This document shows positions 25,706-35,018 of a stretch of DNA of 64,000 bases, piece after piece. The stretch covers positions 1-64,000 of the forward strand of contig JAPLDH010000049.1 in the NCBI GenBank assembly GCA_026391355.1, read 5' to 3'. A program made the translations under genes and the position numbers. Within the stretch, counting starts at the first letter, position 1, and each line of letters starts with the position of its first letter. Below the pieces are notes generated by a model that saw only the letters and a program-made list of their open reading frames with translations, had not been told where the DNA came from and did no database searches. The stretch is from Bacteroidota bacterium (lineage in GTDB: Bacteria > Bacteroidota > Bacteroidia > Bacteroidales > FEN-979).

Positions 25706-27067
25706 ATGAAACGAAAACGATACTTTTTTATTATTGCCGGGATCGCTGCCCTTGCAATTGTAGCTTATTTTATCTTTTCCAAACCTCAACGAACCCAGCA
25801 GATCTTTGCAAAGGTTAAGAAAGGGAACTTCCCGATAGAGGTTACCACAACCGGTGAACTTCTGGCAAAAAGTTCTGAGAAGATCGGGGCCCCCGCTGCA
25901 TTAAGGCAACTCTGGATCTACCAGATCAAAATTCAGGACATCCGTCCCGAAGGAACCCATGTCGATTCTGGTGATTATGTGGCTACACTCGATCGCACCG
26001 AGATCTCAAACCGGATGAAGGATGAGGAAACAAATGCTACAAAATTTGAAACTGAGTTGACAAGGGCAAAATTGGATACTGCCCTTCAATTGCAGAAAGC
26101 CAGGGACAATCTCGTTACCCTGAAATATGCACTGGAAGAAAGACAGATCGCTATGGATCAATCAAAATATGAAACACCTGCTACACAGCGACAGGTAGCA
26201 ATCGACCTTGAAAAATCCCAGCGAACCTATGAACAGGAGGTAAAAAATTATCAGTTGGTACGTAAAATGAATGTTGCCACAGTGGAAGCTGCAAAAGCCA
26301 ATTATGTACAGGCTAAAAACAGGCTCGAACGAATGCAGGATGTACTGAAACAATTGACCATCACCGCTCCGAAATCGGGAATGCTCATCTATAAAAGAGA
26401 CTACAATGGACAAAAGATAGGAGTCAATTCAACCGTCAATCTTTGGGATAATGTAGTTGCAGAACTCCCCGATCTTTCCAAAATGAACTCCCGAACCTAT
26501 ATCAATGAAATTGATATAAGTAAGATCCGCAAAGGACAATCTGTAAAAGTAAGCATTGATGCCTTCCCCGATAAAAAATTTACCGGATTTGTAGCTGAAG
26601 TTGCTAACATCGGTCAGCAGCAACCCAATTCGAATGCAAAGGTTTTTGAAGTACTGATCCGTATCAATGAAACCGATACGATCATTCTGAGGCCGGGAAT
26701 GACTACGAAAAATACCATCGGAACCGCCATGATCAATAACGTTTTTTCTATACCTATTGAAGCAGTATTCGGAAATGACAGCATCAGTTTTGTTTATAAA
26801 AAAGATGGGGGCTCGTTTTCCAAACAACAGGTGGTTGTTGGTCAGACCAATGAAAATGAGATCATAATAAAGGAGGGTTTGATTGAAGGTGAAGAGGTGA
26901 CTCTTCTTGAACCTGAGCAGAATGATAAAATGAAACTTCATACCCTTTCACCTAACATTCTTGCCAAATATAAAACACATCCTGATGAGGAACAAGGAAA
27001 AGAACGTGTCAACACTTCATCCGGTCAGGAATCACCAAAAAATACAAAACAAAAAATAAATAAATAA
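25706..27067 (+). CDS. Periplasmic adaptor (HlyD/MacA-like) of an efflux system
   Basis: 453 residues. One N-terminal membrane anchor (YFFIIAGIAALAIVAYFIFS), then barrel-sandwich/lipoyl halves around a long alpha-helical hairpin (about residues 105-210, Gln/Lys/Glu-rich coiled coil), then beta-barrel and membrane-proximal parts (LRPGMTTKNTIGTAMINNVF, SIPIEAVFGND). The C-terminal tail is charged. It should link an inner-membrane transporter to an outer-membrane channel; both a MacB-like permease and a TolC-like protein follow within 10 bases. Cargo unknown. Confidence 0.87.
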   Translation: MKRKRYFFIIAGIAALAIVAYFIFSKPQRTQQIFAKVKKGNFPIEVTTTGELLAKSSEKIGAPAALRQLWIYQIKIQDIRPEGTHVDSGDYVATLDRTEISNRMKDEETNATKFETELTRAKLDTALQLQKARDNLVTLKYALEERQIAMDQSKYETPATQRQVAIDLEKSQRTYEQEVKNYQLVRKMNVATVEAAKANYVQAKNRLERMQDVLKQLTITAPKSGMLIYKRDYNGQKIGVNSTVNLWDNVVAELPDLSKMNSRTYINEIDISKIRKGQSVKVSIDAFPDKKFTGFVAEVANIGQQQPNSNAKVFEVLIRINETDTIILRPGMTTKNTIGTAMINNVFSIPIEAVFGNDSISFVYKKDGGSFSKQQVVVGQTNENEIIIKEGLIEGEEVTLLEPEQNDKMKLHTLSPNILAKYKTHPDEEQGKERVNTSSGQESPKNTKQKINK

Positions 27068-27074
27068 TCTTCCG

Positions 27075-28454
27075 GTGTTTGAAAGATATAAATACATTTT
27101 CAATATCGCGCTGGAAGCGGTCTTTCTGAATAAATTCCGTTCCATGCTCACCGCACTGGGGATTATCTTCGGTGTTGCCGCTGTTATCGCCATGATGGCT
27201 ATCGGCAAAGGAGCTCAGAAAGAGATCCTCGACCAGATGAAACTTGTAGGAGTCAACAACATCATCATTTCCGCAAAACAACAAAACGCTAAGACTATTG
27301 AAAAAAAAGCATCCTCAGGTTCTGATAATAACAATACCACGAAATCAGAAAGCAACCAAACTGACAGATACTCTCCGGGTCTCACTTTGACGGATGCGCA
27401 AACCATTAAACAATATATTGCTTCTGTCGATCGGGTCAGCCCCGAAGTCATCTTTGAGTCTGAGATCTTCAAGGACGGAAGGAAATCTACCATTAAAATT
27501 ACCGGGATGACACCCGATTTTTTTAAGGTCTTTAATCTTGAACTTTCTGAAGGTCAAATGTTCAATGATGAACAACTGATACAGGGTAAATCGGTTTGTA
27601 TCATTGGCTCCTCCCTGAAATCAAGGTTCTTTCCCAAGGAAGATCCCATTGATAAAGAGATCAAGTGCGGACATTTATGGCTAAAGGTCATCGGGATATT
27701 ACGTTCCCGCGAACTTGGTTCTTCTACCATCAACGATCTGGGAATCTCGGATTATAACAATTCCATTTATACCCCGGTTCAGACTTTGCTGAGAAGGTAC
27801 AAAGACCGGTCACTGATCACAAATGCTTCATTACAGGAGGGTGCTGATAATGAAGACCAGGGTGATGAACAAGGTATGAGACCCGCCGGCGGTTCACGTT
27901 CCATGAACCAGGTTGATAAAATTGTTGTTCAGGTTAAGGAAAGCGAAATGATCAAACCCACACAAGCCATTTTGAAAAAAATGATGCTAAGAAGACATGG
28001 TGGCGTTGAAGATTTTGAAATTTCAGTTCCAGAACTTCTACTTAAAACCCAGCAGCGGACAAAAGAAATATTCAATTTCGTTCTTGCCGCAATTGCCAGC
28101 ATCTCCTTGCTTATCGGCGGGATCGGGATCATGAACATCATGCTGGCATCTGTTATGGAAAGAGTAAAAGAGATCGGCATCAGGCAGGCAATCGGCGCCA
28201 GGAAAAAAGATATTGTTCTACAATTCCTGTCTGAAGCCACTTTCCTGAGTTTGACCGGAGGTTTTATCGGAATCATTCTAGGAATAATCATTTCAAAACT
28301 GATAATGCAACTAACAGATATCACCACAATTATCTCACCATTATCCATACTTGTTTCCTTTGGTGTTTCTGTGTCTGTTGGGATCATCTTTGGATATATG
28401 CCCGCAAAGCGAGCATCAGAGCATGATCCGGTTGCATCACTCCGTTATGAATAA
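27075..28454 (+). CDS. MacB/FtsX-type ABC transporter permease
   Basis: 459 residues, start GTG 27075. Four membrane segments in the MacB pattern: one near the N-terminus (SMLTALGIIFGVAAVIAMMA), a large periplasmic MacB_PCD domain, then three at the C-terminus, with the family motifs GGIGIMNIMLASVMERVKEI, GIRQAIGARKKDI and the end FGYMPAKRASEHDPVASLRY. A Ser/Asn/Lys-rich insert sits at about residues 74-95. The N-terminal ATPase of true MacB is missing and no separate ATPase gene is in the cluster, so energy must come from a subunit coded elsewhere. Mechanotransmission export is inferred from the family. Confidence 0.88.
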   Translation: MFERYKYIFNIALEAVFLNKFRSMLTALGIIFGVAAVIAMMAIGKGAQKEILDQMKLVGVNNIIISAKQQNAKTIEKKASSGSDNNNTTKSESNQTDRYSPGLTLTDAQTIKQYIASVDRVSPEVIFESEIFKDGRKSTIKITGMTPDFFKVFNLELSEGQMFNDEQLIQGKSVCIIGSSLKSRFFPKEDPIDKEIKCGHLWLKVIGILRSRELGSSTINDLGISDYNNSIYTPVQTLLRRYKDRSLITNASLQEGADNEDQGDEQGMRPAGGSRSMNQVDKIVVQVKESEMIKPTQAILKKMMLRRHGGVEDFEISVPELLLKTQQRTKEIFNFVLAAIASISLLIGGIGIMNIMLASVMERVKEIGIRQAIGARKKDIVLQFLSEATFLSLTGGFIGIILGIIISKLIMQLTDITTIISPLSILVSFGVSVSVGIIFGYMPAKRASEHDPVASLRYE

Positions 28455-29965
28455 TGAACAAATCACCGATAGCTATGCAAAAAATCCTGCTTCCCTTTGC
28501 GACTACATTCTTTTTTATTGTCTTGTCTCAATTCCTGTATGCCCAGAATATCAGCCGGAAAATTACCCTCGACAATGCCATGGAGATCGCCCTTACAAAC
28601 TCACCGGATGCACTCAACTTCCGACAGCAATTTAAAGAAAGCTACCTTGAATACCGGACATTCCGTGATTCGTACCTGCCCCAGCTTTCACTAAATGGTA
28701 CTCTACCTGATCTTGAAAGATCCATCAGTTCCTATCCATTACCCGATGGCAGTCAGGTATTCGTTCACCAGCAATACATCGACAACCAGGCCAATCTCCT
28801 CTTAAATCAGCAAATTGGCTTTACCGGTGGATTTATCTACCTCTCCTCCGGACTTCATCGTCTCGATAATTTCTTGGACTCTACTACAAAAACCCAATAT
28901 GCAAGTAATCCGATAAATATTGGTTATTCTCAGCCACTGTTTAAATATAACCCCTTCAAATGGCAAAGAAAAATAGAACCACTTAAATACCAGCAGGCTA
29001 AAAGGATCTACCTCGAAAACCAGGAACAAATTAAAATCAATACCACTACCTATTTTTTTAACCTCCTGAGTGCGCAAATCCAGAAAAAAATTACCCAGGT
29101 TAATCTTTCCAATTATGATGCCTTGTTCCAGATAGCAAAGGGTCGTAATGAGGTTGGTACCATCGATGAAAATGAACTTTATGGTTTTGAATTGAGTTTT
29201 CTTGAATCACAAACCGCAGTTGAACAGGCAAAGCTGGACCTGGACAATGCTCTCTTTAAGTTCAGGTCTTACCTCAGGATAAAAGATACAATACCCCTTG
29301 AATTGATCCCCCCCATTGTGGTCGACACTTTCTATGTTGATCCGGTTCAAGCCATCGACCTTGCAACCAAAAATTCCTCCCGGTCGCTTGAATTTCAGAA
29401 GAGATTGCTGGAAGCAGCCAGCATTGTGAACCAGGCAAAAATGGATGGCCGTTTTGATGCAAATCTGAATGCTGTTTTCGGATTCACTCAAACTGCGGGA
29501 ACCTTGAAGGAAGCATACAAAAATCCACTTGATCAGCAGCAGGTTTCATTGGGTTTTACGATCCCGATCCTTGATTGGGGCGTTGCACGTGGAAAAATAA
29601 AAATCGCACAATCCAAGCAAGAAATAGAAAAAAACTCTGTGGAACAGGACATCATTGACTTTCAACGGGATGTCTATAAGCAGGTTGCTCAGTTTAACAT
29701 GCAGAAAAAACAGTTAAGAATTGCTGCACGGTCCGATACAGTTGCAAAAAAAACATACGGTATCACCCAGGCAAGGTATATGATCGGAAAAAGTATTACG
29801 CTGCTTCAATTGAATAACGACCAGACCAAAGCTGATAACGCCAAACTTTCATTCTTCACTGCTTTACAAACTTATTGGGCCAGTTATTTCCGGTTACGTC
29901 AGCAAACTTTGTTTGATTTTCGTACCAATAAACCAATTCAATTTGATTTTAATTCCCTGAAATAA
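28454..29965 (+). CDS. TolC-family outer membrane efflux protein
   Basis: 503 residues; its ATG shares one base with the permease stop (TAATG). A signal peptide (LLPFATTFFFIVLSQFLYAQ) leads to TolC-like repeats: LDNAMEIALTNSPDAL at the start, and the second half beginning near AIDLATKNSSRSLEFQKRLL. Long amphipathic helices rich in Gln, Lys and Ala dominate. It should form the trimeric channel of the adaptor-permease system upstream. Start could also be ATG at 28475, which keeps the signal peptide. Confidence 0.9.
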   Translation: MNKSPIAMQKILLPFATTFFFIVLSQFLYAQNISRKITLDNAMEIALTNSPDALNFRQQFKESYLEYRTFRDSYLPQLSLNGTLPDLERSISSYPLPDGSQVFVHQQYIDNQANLLLNQQIGFTGGFIYLSSGLHRLDNFLDSTTKTQYASNPINIGYSQPLFKYNPFKWQRKIEPLKYQQAKRIYLENQEQIKINTTTYFFNLLSAQIQKKITQVNLSNYDALFQIAKGRNEVGTIDENELYGFELSFLESQTAVEQAKLDLDNALFKFRSYLRIKDTIPLELIPPIVVDTFYVDPVQAIDLATKNSSRSLEFQKRLLEAASIVNQAKMDGRFDANLNAVFGFTQTAGTLKEAYKNPLDQQQVSLGFTIPILDWGVARGKIKIAQSKQEIEKNSVEQDIIDFQRDVYKQVAQFNMQKKQLRIAARSDTVAKKTYGITQARYMIGKSITLLQLNNDQTKADNAKLSFFTALQTYWASYFRLRQQTLFDFRTNKPIQFDFNSLK

Positions 29966-30006
29966 AAAATTCGTTGTTATTATCTAAAATGTTTCTAAAT
30001 AATTTT

Positions 30007-30014
30007 TAACTTTG
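30007..30014 (+). promoter_or_regulatory. -7 box (TAACTTTG) of ahpC
   Basis: TAnnTTTG 34 bases before the ahpC ATG. No -33 TTG at the usual distance. No OxyR-like site recognised. Confidence 0.5.
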
Positions 30015-30048
30015 CATCAAAATATTCATTCACTTAAATAATAAAATT

Positions 30049-30684
30049 ATGGCAGTACTTGTTGGAAAAAAAGCCCCATTATTCGAAGCAGATGCCGTTG
30101 TGAACGGCAAGGATTTCGTTGAAAAATTCTCTCTTGAACAATATATCGGAAAGAAACATGTAGTATTTTTCTTTTATCCGATGGATTTTACATTTGTTTG
30201 CCCGACGGAACTTATTGCTTTCCAGGAAAAACTGGAAGAATTTGAGAAAAGGGATGTGATGGTGGTCGGCTGTTCAACCGACTCGAAATTTTCACATTGG
30301 GCATGGTTGGGAACTGAACGGAAAAATGGCGGGATCAAAGGTGTCACCTTCCCTATCGTTGCAGATCTTTCCAAAACAATCGCCACAAACTATGATGTCC
30401 TGGCAGGAGATTATATATATAATGAAGATGGCTCCATCGATTTTGACGGGGCTCCTGTTGCTTACCGGGGGTTATTCCTGATCGATAAACAGGGAATTGT
30501 CCGCCACCAGGTTGTAAATGATCTTCCCCTGGGCAGAAGCATTGATGAAGCTTTACGAATGGTTGATGCACTTCAGTTCTTTGAGGAAAATGGTGAAGTT
30601 TGCCCGGCCGACTGGCACAAAGGAGATAAAGCAATGAAGGCCAATGCAACAGGCGTAGCAGAATATTTGGCAAATCTTGCATAA
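30049..30684 (+). CDS. ahpC: Peroxiredoxin (2-Cys, AhpC/Prx1 class)
   Basis: 211 residues, typical 2-Cys Prx length. Reduces hydrogen peroxide and organic peroxides in the cytoplasm. Peroxidatic Cys51 lies in PMDFTFVCPTE; the resolving Cys185 is in GEVCPADW. Also seen: GLFLIDKQGIVRH and the C-terminal helix. No ahpF or thioredoxin reductase gene follows; reduction must rely on partners elsewhere. Own promoter box and a strong terminator mark it as a single-gene unit. Confidence 0.95.
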   Translation: MAVLVGKKAPLFEADAVVNGKDFVEKFSLEQYIGKKHVVFFFYPMDFTFVCPTELIAFQEKLEEFEKRDVMVVGCSTDSKFSHWAWLGTERKNGGIKGVTFPIVADLSKTIATNYDVLAGDYIYNEDGSIDFDGAPVAYRGLFLIDKQGIVRHQVVNDLPLGRSIDEALRMVDALQFFEENGEVCPADWHKGDKAMKANATGVAEYLANLA

Positions 30685-30697
30685 TCGATTGCTACAG

Positions 30698-30730
30698 AAA
30701 AAAAGGACGTCCGGAAGGCGTCCTTTTTTT
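30698..30730. terminator. Bidirectional terminator between ahpC and the GT39-like gene
   Basis: AAAAAAAGGACG / CGTCCTTTTTTT, a perfect 12-bp stem with a 9-base loop, T-runs on both strands. Confidence 0.93.
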
Positions 30731-30735
30731 TATTT

Positions 30736-32169
30736 CTACCGCGTAAACTCATGAACCCTGAAACTCTCATAAATTCTATATACCCTGTGATTCCTGAACC
30801 GTTCCTCAAACATCCTGCAAATCCGGTTCTCTTTATCCACAACAGTCGCCCATTCCTCAAAATAAACAACCTTTCCGGCAGATCTAATAAGTGTTGTATC
30901 GACCTGCCTAACATCATTAACAGGAAAGATGTTGTCCGATTTCAGCTTTTCCCTGTATTCCCGGAACTGTTCAAAGTAAACCCTGTTATAATAATAGGTA
31001 AATCCAAGATCCAGCCAGGCAGGACAAATATATACCACACCGTCGTTACCCTTTAATTCCTTTACTTTTTCTACAGCATCTTTAATTCTTCTTTTATTGT
31101 CAATATTGGGATGGAAAGTCATCAACATGATACAGACTGCAATAAAAGCAACAGGTATGAACAATTTTTTTGAAGGACATAAATAACTTATGGCCACTCC
31201 GATTAACAGGTAATATCCAAGGGAAATAAAAATGACGTACCTGTCGAAAAAAACCGGAACTTTAAATGAAATAAGAAACATCAACAAATAGGGAAGAAAG
31301 AACCAGGTTACCAATACTTTCGTATTGACATCATAACTATTTGTTTTTCTTTTCTCAACGATAAATCTGACCAGAGAAAGCATTAGAATACCAAGAAATA
31401 CCACGGTTGCAACAGGTGTATTACTGAACCGCCAGACCATGGTGTACAGATCACTGATCAAGGGCATAGAAACCCAGGTGCCATATGAAGCAGATACCCA
31501 AAACCGGGACAATAAAAATGACATATAAGGCAGATAAAGAATAAATAATGCAACCAAATGCCAGCAATATTTTTTCAAAATTCCCTTTCTTACCATAGTA
31601 ATCCAGATACAGCAAACAAATTGTATCAATAGGATAAAGAATCCAAAGAAATGCGAATAAATCAGGAGGATATTAACCAGGATCAGGAGAAAGAAATATC
31701 GCTTATTAAAAGAATCCCTTATCATTGATAAAAAGAGAAACATGGATAAAGTTGATAAGAGTGCAAAGAGCGGATATACTCTTGCTTCATGTGCAAAAAG
31801 CTGGTGATAGTTGGAAAATGTAAAAAGCAGTGAGGCAATAACTCCCGATCTGAAAGAGAAAAATTTCCGGCCAATCTGATAAATAGTAAATGCAGAAGCG
31901 ATGCTGAATAATACGGAAGGAACCCTTACTGCAAAGGCTGAAATTCCAAAAAATCTGATCCAATAATGTAAAAATATAAAATGTAAGGGTGGGTTATTTT
32001 CTGTTTTCAGCATATCAAATAAGTCAGAAAACCCAACCTGGGCATAAAAAATACTGAATGGTTCATCCATAGCGATATCACGGCTGTCCAACCAAATGAT
32101 CTTCAGGATAAAGTTCAGTATGATCAGGAATAAGGGAAAAAGAAGAAATTCAACTGTTCTTTTCCTCAT
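30736..32169 (-). CDS. GT39-like (PMT/ArnT fold) glycosyltransferase
   Basis: 477 residues, about 11-12 membrane segments. N-terminal loop SRDIAMDEPFSIFYAQ contains the Asp-Glu pair expected at the active site of GT-C enzymes, followed by NNPPLHFIFLHYWIRFFG, the typical family block. The C-terminal part is periplasmic. These enzymes move a sugar from polyprenyl phosphate to protein or lipid A; acceptor unknown. It begins 7 bases after mazG on the same strand, so they are co-transcribed, though a functional link is not evident. Confidence 0.85.
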   Translation of the reverse strand: MRKRTVEFLLFPLFLIILNFILKIIWLDSRDIAMDEPFSIFYAQVGFSDLFDMLKTENNPPLHFIFLHYWIRFFGISAFAVRVPSVLFSIASAFTIYQIGRKFFSFRSGVIASLLFTFSNYHQLFAHEARVYPLFALLSTLSMFLFLSMIRDSFNKRYFFLLILVNILLIYSHFFGFFILLIQFVCCIWITMVRKGILKKYCWHLVALFILYLPYMSFLLSRFWVSASYGTWVSMPLISDLYTMVWRFSNTPVATVVFLGILMLSLVRFIVEKRKTNSYDVNTKVLVTWFFLPYLLMFLISFKVPVFFDRYVIFISLGYYLLIGVAISYLCPSKKLFIPVAFIAVCIMLMTFHPNIDNKRRIKDAVEKVKELKGNDGVVYICPAWLDLGFTYYYNRVYFEQFREYREKLKSDNIFPVNDVRQVDTTLIRSAGKVVYFEEWATVVDKENRICRMFEERFRNHRVYRIYESFRVHEFTR

Positions 32170-32176
32170 GGTTTAT

Positions 32177-32956
32177 TTAATCCAGTTTCTTGGCATTATT
32201 CCAAAAAACATCCATTTCTTTCAGGGTCATATCCTTTAATGGTTTGTGAAGCTTTTTGGCATTTTCTTCTACAAACTGAAATCGTTTGATAAATTTTTTA
32301 TTGGTACGTTCCAAGGCATCTTCAGGGTTAACATCAATGAACCTTGCATAATTGATAATTGCAAATAACAGGTCCCCAAGCTCATCCTCCATTTTGTCAT
32401 GATCAGCGCCATTATTAGCGACTTCATGCAACTCAGACAACTCCTCCTTGACTTTTTCCCAAACCTGTTCGGGTTTCTCCCAATCAAACCCAACACCACT
32501 TGCTTTCTCCTGGATCCGATAAGCCTTGACAACAGCCGGTAAGGATAAAGGAACCCCGGCCAGGACAGAATCATTCCCTTTCTCCTTCAGCTTAATCTTC
32601 TCCCAGTTATCCCTGACCTCCTTTGCATCGGCAACTATTACATCCCCAAAAATATGGGGATGTCTGTGAATTAACTTATTGATTATGTTGTTCAACACAT
32701 CAAGTATATCGAATGCATTGGTTTCAGAGGCAATCTTGGAATAAAAAACCAGGTGAAGCATCAGATCTCCCAATTCCTTCTTGATCCCCTCCATATCTTT
32801 CTCAAGGATCGCATCAGAAAGCTCATATGTCTCTTCAATGGTGAGATAACGAATGGTTTCCAATGTTTGTTTCTGATCCCACGGACATTTCGCCCTCAAT
32901 TCATCCATGATCTCAAGAAGCCGGCGAAATGCTGCTACTTTTTCTTCCATGCCCAT
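32177..32956 (-). CDS. mazG: Nucleoside triphosphate pyrophosphohydrolase MazG
   Basis: 259 residues, two MazG domains as in the E. coli enzyme. First: LRAKCPWDQKQTLETIRYLTIEETYELSDAI with the EExxE metal site and ELGDLMLHLVFYSKIA. Second: VKEELSELHEVA and DELGDLLFAIINYARF. It hydrolyses non-canonical NTPs to NMP and pyrophosphate (house-cleaning) in the cytoplasm. Also seen is the signature NKLIHRHPHIFGDV. Start may be Met1 or Met3 (MEEK); a possible -7 box lies only about 9 bases upstream, which would make the leader very short. Confidence 0.94.
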   Translation of the reverse strand: MGMEEKVAAFRRLLEIMDELRAKCPWDQKQTLETIRYLTIEETYELSDAILEKDMEGIKKELGDLMLHLVFYSKIASETNAFDILDVLNNIINKLIHRHPHIFGDVIVADAKEVRDNWEKIKLKEKGNDSVLAGVPLSLPAVVKAYRIQEKASGVGFDWEKPEQVWEKVKEELSELHEVANNGADHDKMEDELGDLLFAIINYARFIDVNPEDALERTNKKFIKRFQFVEENAKKLHKPLKDMTLKEMDVFWNNAKKLD

Positions 32957-33003
32957 TTTTTTTACAAAAATACGTATTTATCCTTTTTGACGTTTACTTA
33001 TTG

Positions 33004-33071
33004 AATCTTCCTGTCCCTATGGATTAAGGTGTGAACAATAAATCATTATAATTTTGTTGACAGGAAAGATT
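33004..33071 (+). promoter_or_regulatory. Promoter region with flanking inverted repeat, upstream of the PagL-like gene
   Basis: -7 box TAATTTTG at 33049-33056. An inverted repeat, AATCTTCCTGTC (33004-33015) and GACAGGAAAGATT (33059-33071, one extra base), brackets it. This could be an operator pair; inferred only from symmetry. Confidence 0.35.
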
Positions 33072-33085
33072 AAACCATCATTTGT

Positions 33086-34276
33086 TTGAATATACCTCTA
33101 CCACATCTGATATTATTAAAGCTACGGTTTCACATCGTTTTATTGATATTTGGAATAATCCCCCTGTCGACCCGGTCCCAATTCGAACATAAACTATTTA
33201 CCTCCAATATGCTGGTTGAAGCCAGGTTGAATTATGGCTTCTTTTATGCCCATCACCTCGAACTGGAATTATTCAACAGCCATATCACTGCTTTTGAGAT
33301 TAATCTTCAGCAGGAAACCTACGGCAAACATAAATGGGAAATTGCCTTTGGTTATCCTTTGATCGGGGTCAGCATGTGGTACTCGACCCTGGGAAAATCT
33401 CCATATCTCGGTTCGGTTTACGCTCTCTTTCCATATCTTGATTATCCGATCTTCAAGCATAAAAACCTGACATTTAACTTTCGCATCGGATTAGGGATTG
33501 GTTACCTCACAAAAAAATTCGACCGGATTGAAAATTATAAGAATCTGGCAATCGGCTCACATTTCAATGCTGCGTTAAGCCTGATGGCTGAGGCCCGTTA
33601 TAAGATCAACAGCAGGTTCATCCTTTCCGGAGGAATAAACTTCCAGCATTTTTCTAACGGATCATTAAAACTCCCGAATTATGGATTGAATATTCCCCTG
33701 GTGAACATCGGATTAGCCTACAGACTGGCAAGGGAAAACAAATTTCTCAGTGATCATATCTACCCTCCTGTCGAGCCATACTCTGCAATCATACGTCATA
33801 ACATCGAATTTAACTTCGGAGTTGCCTTCGGTTATAAAAATATGCAGTCTGTTTATGGGGAGAATTTCTTTGTTTACCATTTTTATGAAAATACTTTTAT
33901 ACCAATAAGCAGGAAAAGTCTCGTAGGACTTGGTGTAGATCTTTCTTACGATGAATCAATGCTAAAAATTCTGGAGGTAAATAACTTTATAATAACCAAC
34001 AAGTTGTCAATTCTCCGACCAGGCATGAACGCAGCTTACCAGCTTTCAATGGGAAGGTTGGGATTTCTCCTGAACCTGGGGTATTATCTTGGCGGGAAAG
34101 AAAAAAGCAATGGACCCTTATATGAAAAAGTATCCGTTCAATATAATTTTGCAGAGAACTTTTTTGCCAGTGTCATGTTGAAAGTTCATTTCGGAAGAGC
34201 CGATTATATTGGGTGGGGATTGGGTTACCGATTTTTAACATTTTATGGAAAAAAAACAGCTAAAACAGTTAAATAA
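33086..34276 (+). CDS. Acyloxyacyl hydrolase, PagL-like lipid A deacylase
   Basis: 396 residues, start TTG 33086 followed by a hydrophobic signal (FHIVLLIFGIIPLSTRSQ). The first two thirds are a beta-barrel with PagL hallmarks: GGINFQHFSNGSLKLPNYGL holds His188, Ser190 and Asn191, matching the catalytic HxSN. PagL removes the 3-O acyl chain of lipid A in the outer membrane. The protein is about twice as long as PagL of Pseudomonas; the extra C-terminal 170 residues look like more outer-membrane beta strands (VGLGVDLSYDESML, LNLGYYLGG). Bacteroidota proteins of this long form are annotated acyloxyacyl hydrolase; activity unproven. The next gene overlaps its end by 32 bases. Confidence 0.78.
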   Translation: MNIPLPHLILLKLRFHIVLLIFGIIPLSTRSQFEHKLFTSNMLVEARLNYGFFYAHHLELELFNSHITAFEINLQQETYGKHKWEIAFGYPLIGVSMWYSTLGKSPYLGSVYALFPYLDYPIFKHKNLTFNFRIGLGIGYLTKKFDRIENYKNLAIGSHFNAALSLMAEARYKINSRFILSGGINFQHFSNGSLKLPNYGLNIPLVNIGLAYRLARENKFLSDHIYPPVEPYSAIIRHNIEFNFGVAFGYKNMQSVYGENFFVYHFYENTFIPISRKSLVGLGVDLSYDESMLKILEVNNFIITNKLSILRPGMNAAYQLSMGRLGFLLNLGYYLGGKEKSNGPLYEKVSVQYNFAENFFASVMLKVHFGRADYIGWGLGYRFLTFYGKKTAKTVK

Positions 34277-35018
34277 CCCTGGTTACTGGTCAATTTGCTT
34301 ATTCGTTGTTATAACAGCGGGAGTTCTATCCATTTGCTCTTGTAAAAAGTCGGGGGATTGTTTCTCAAATACCGGGGAGATCATTAAGGAAGAGAGAAGA
34401 GTGGGTGATTTCGACAGCATTGATGTCAGGAATTATGTGAATCTGATCCTGATACAGGATTCGGTGAACAAGGTTGTAACAGAAGCAGGTAAAAACATCA
34501 TAAGCGGGATCACCACTGAAGTCCGCAACAATACGCTTTACATCGACAATACATTAAATTGTAACTGGTTACGGAGCTACAGCAAACCCTTAAATGTATA
34601 TATATATGCAAAAAATTTTTCCAAGATTTATTACCTGTCTTCAGGCAATATTACAAATTCTGACACATTGCGCTCCAGTTATTTAAAGATCGATATCTGG
34701 GGTGGATGCGGAAATATCAATCTTAAAGTTGCCATCTGGGAAGGTTATTTCATAGAGCATATGGGTACCGCGGATGTGGAATTACATGGGAGATGTCCGT
34801 TCTGTTCGATCTACGCAGGTGACTTTGGATTTTTTCAATGTAAAGATCTGAGAACGAGATACAACTATGTCACCAATAATGGTTCAAATGATTGTTATGT
34901 AAGTTCTGATCATTATCTCGATGTGACCCTGAAATCAATTGGAAATATATATTACACAGGTATTGCTGATTCCCTGGAAACAAAGATCACAGGATCAGGT
35001 AAGCTGATCAGATTCTGA
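34245..35018 (+). CDS. DUF2807 (head GIN domain) lipoprotein
   Basis: 257 residues. Signal sequence SICLFVVITAGVLSICSCKK with a lipobox-like LSICSC, then one DUF2807-type right-handed beta-helix region: DFDSIDVRNYVNLILIQDSV and the alternating short strands after it. Such GIN-domain proteins are common in Bacteroidota, anchored to the envelope and predicted as adhesin heads; no biochemical role is settled. It starts within the PagL-like gene (32-base overlap), so expression is coupled. Its stop abuts the stop of converging proS. Confidence 0.8.
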   Translation: MEKKQLKQLNNPGYWSICLFVVITAGVLSICSCKKSGDCFSNTGEIIKEERRVGDFDSIDVRNYVNLILIQDSVNKVVTEAGKNIISGITTEVRNNTLYIDNTLNCNWLRSYSKPLNVYIYAKNFSKIYYLSSGNITNSDTLRSSYLKIDIWGGCGNINLKVAIWEGYFIEHMGTADVELHGRCPFCSIYAGDFGFFQCKDLRTRYNYVTNNGSNDCYVSSDHYLDVTLKSIGNIYYTGIADSLETKITGSGKLIRF

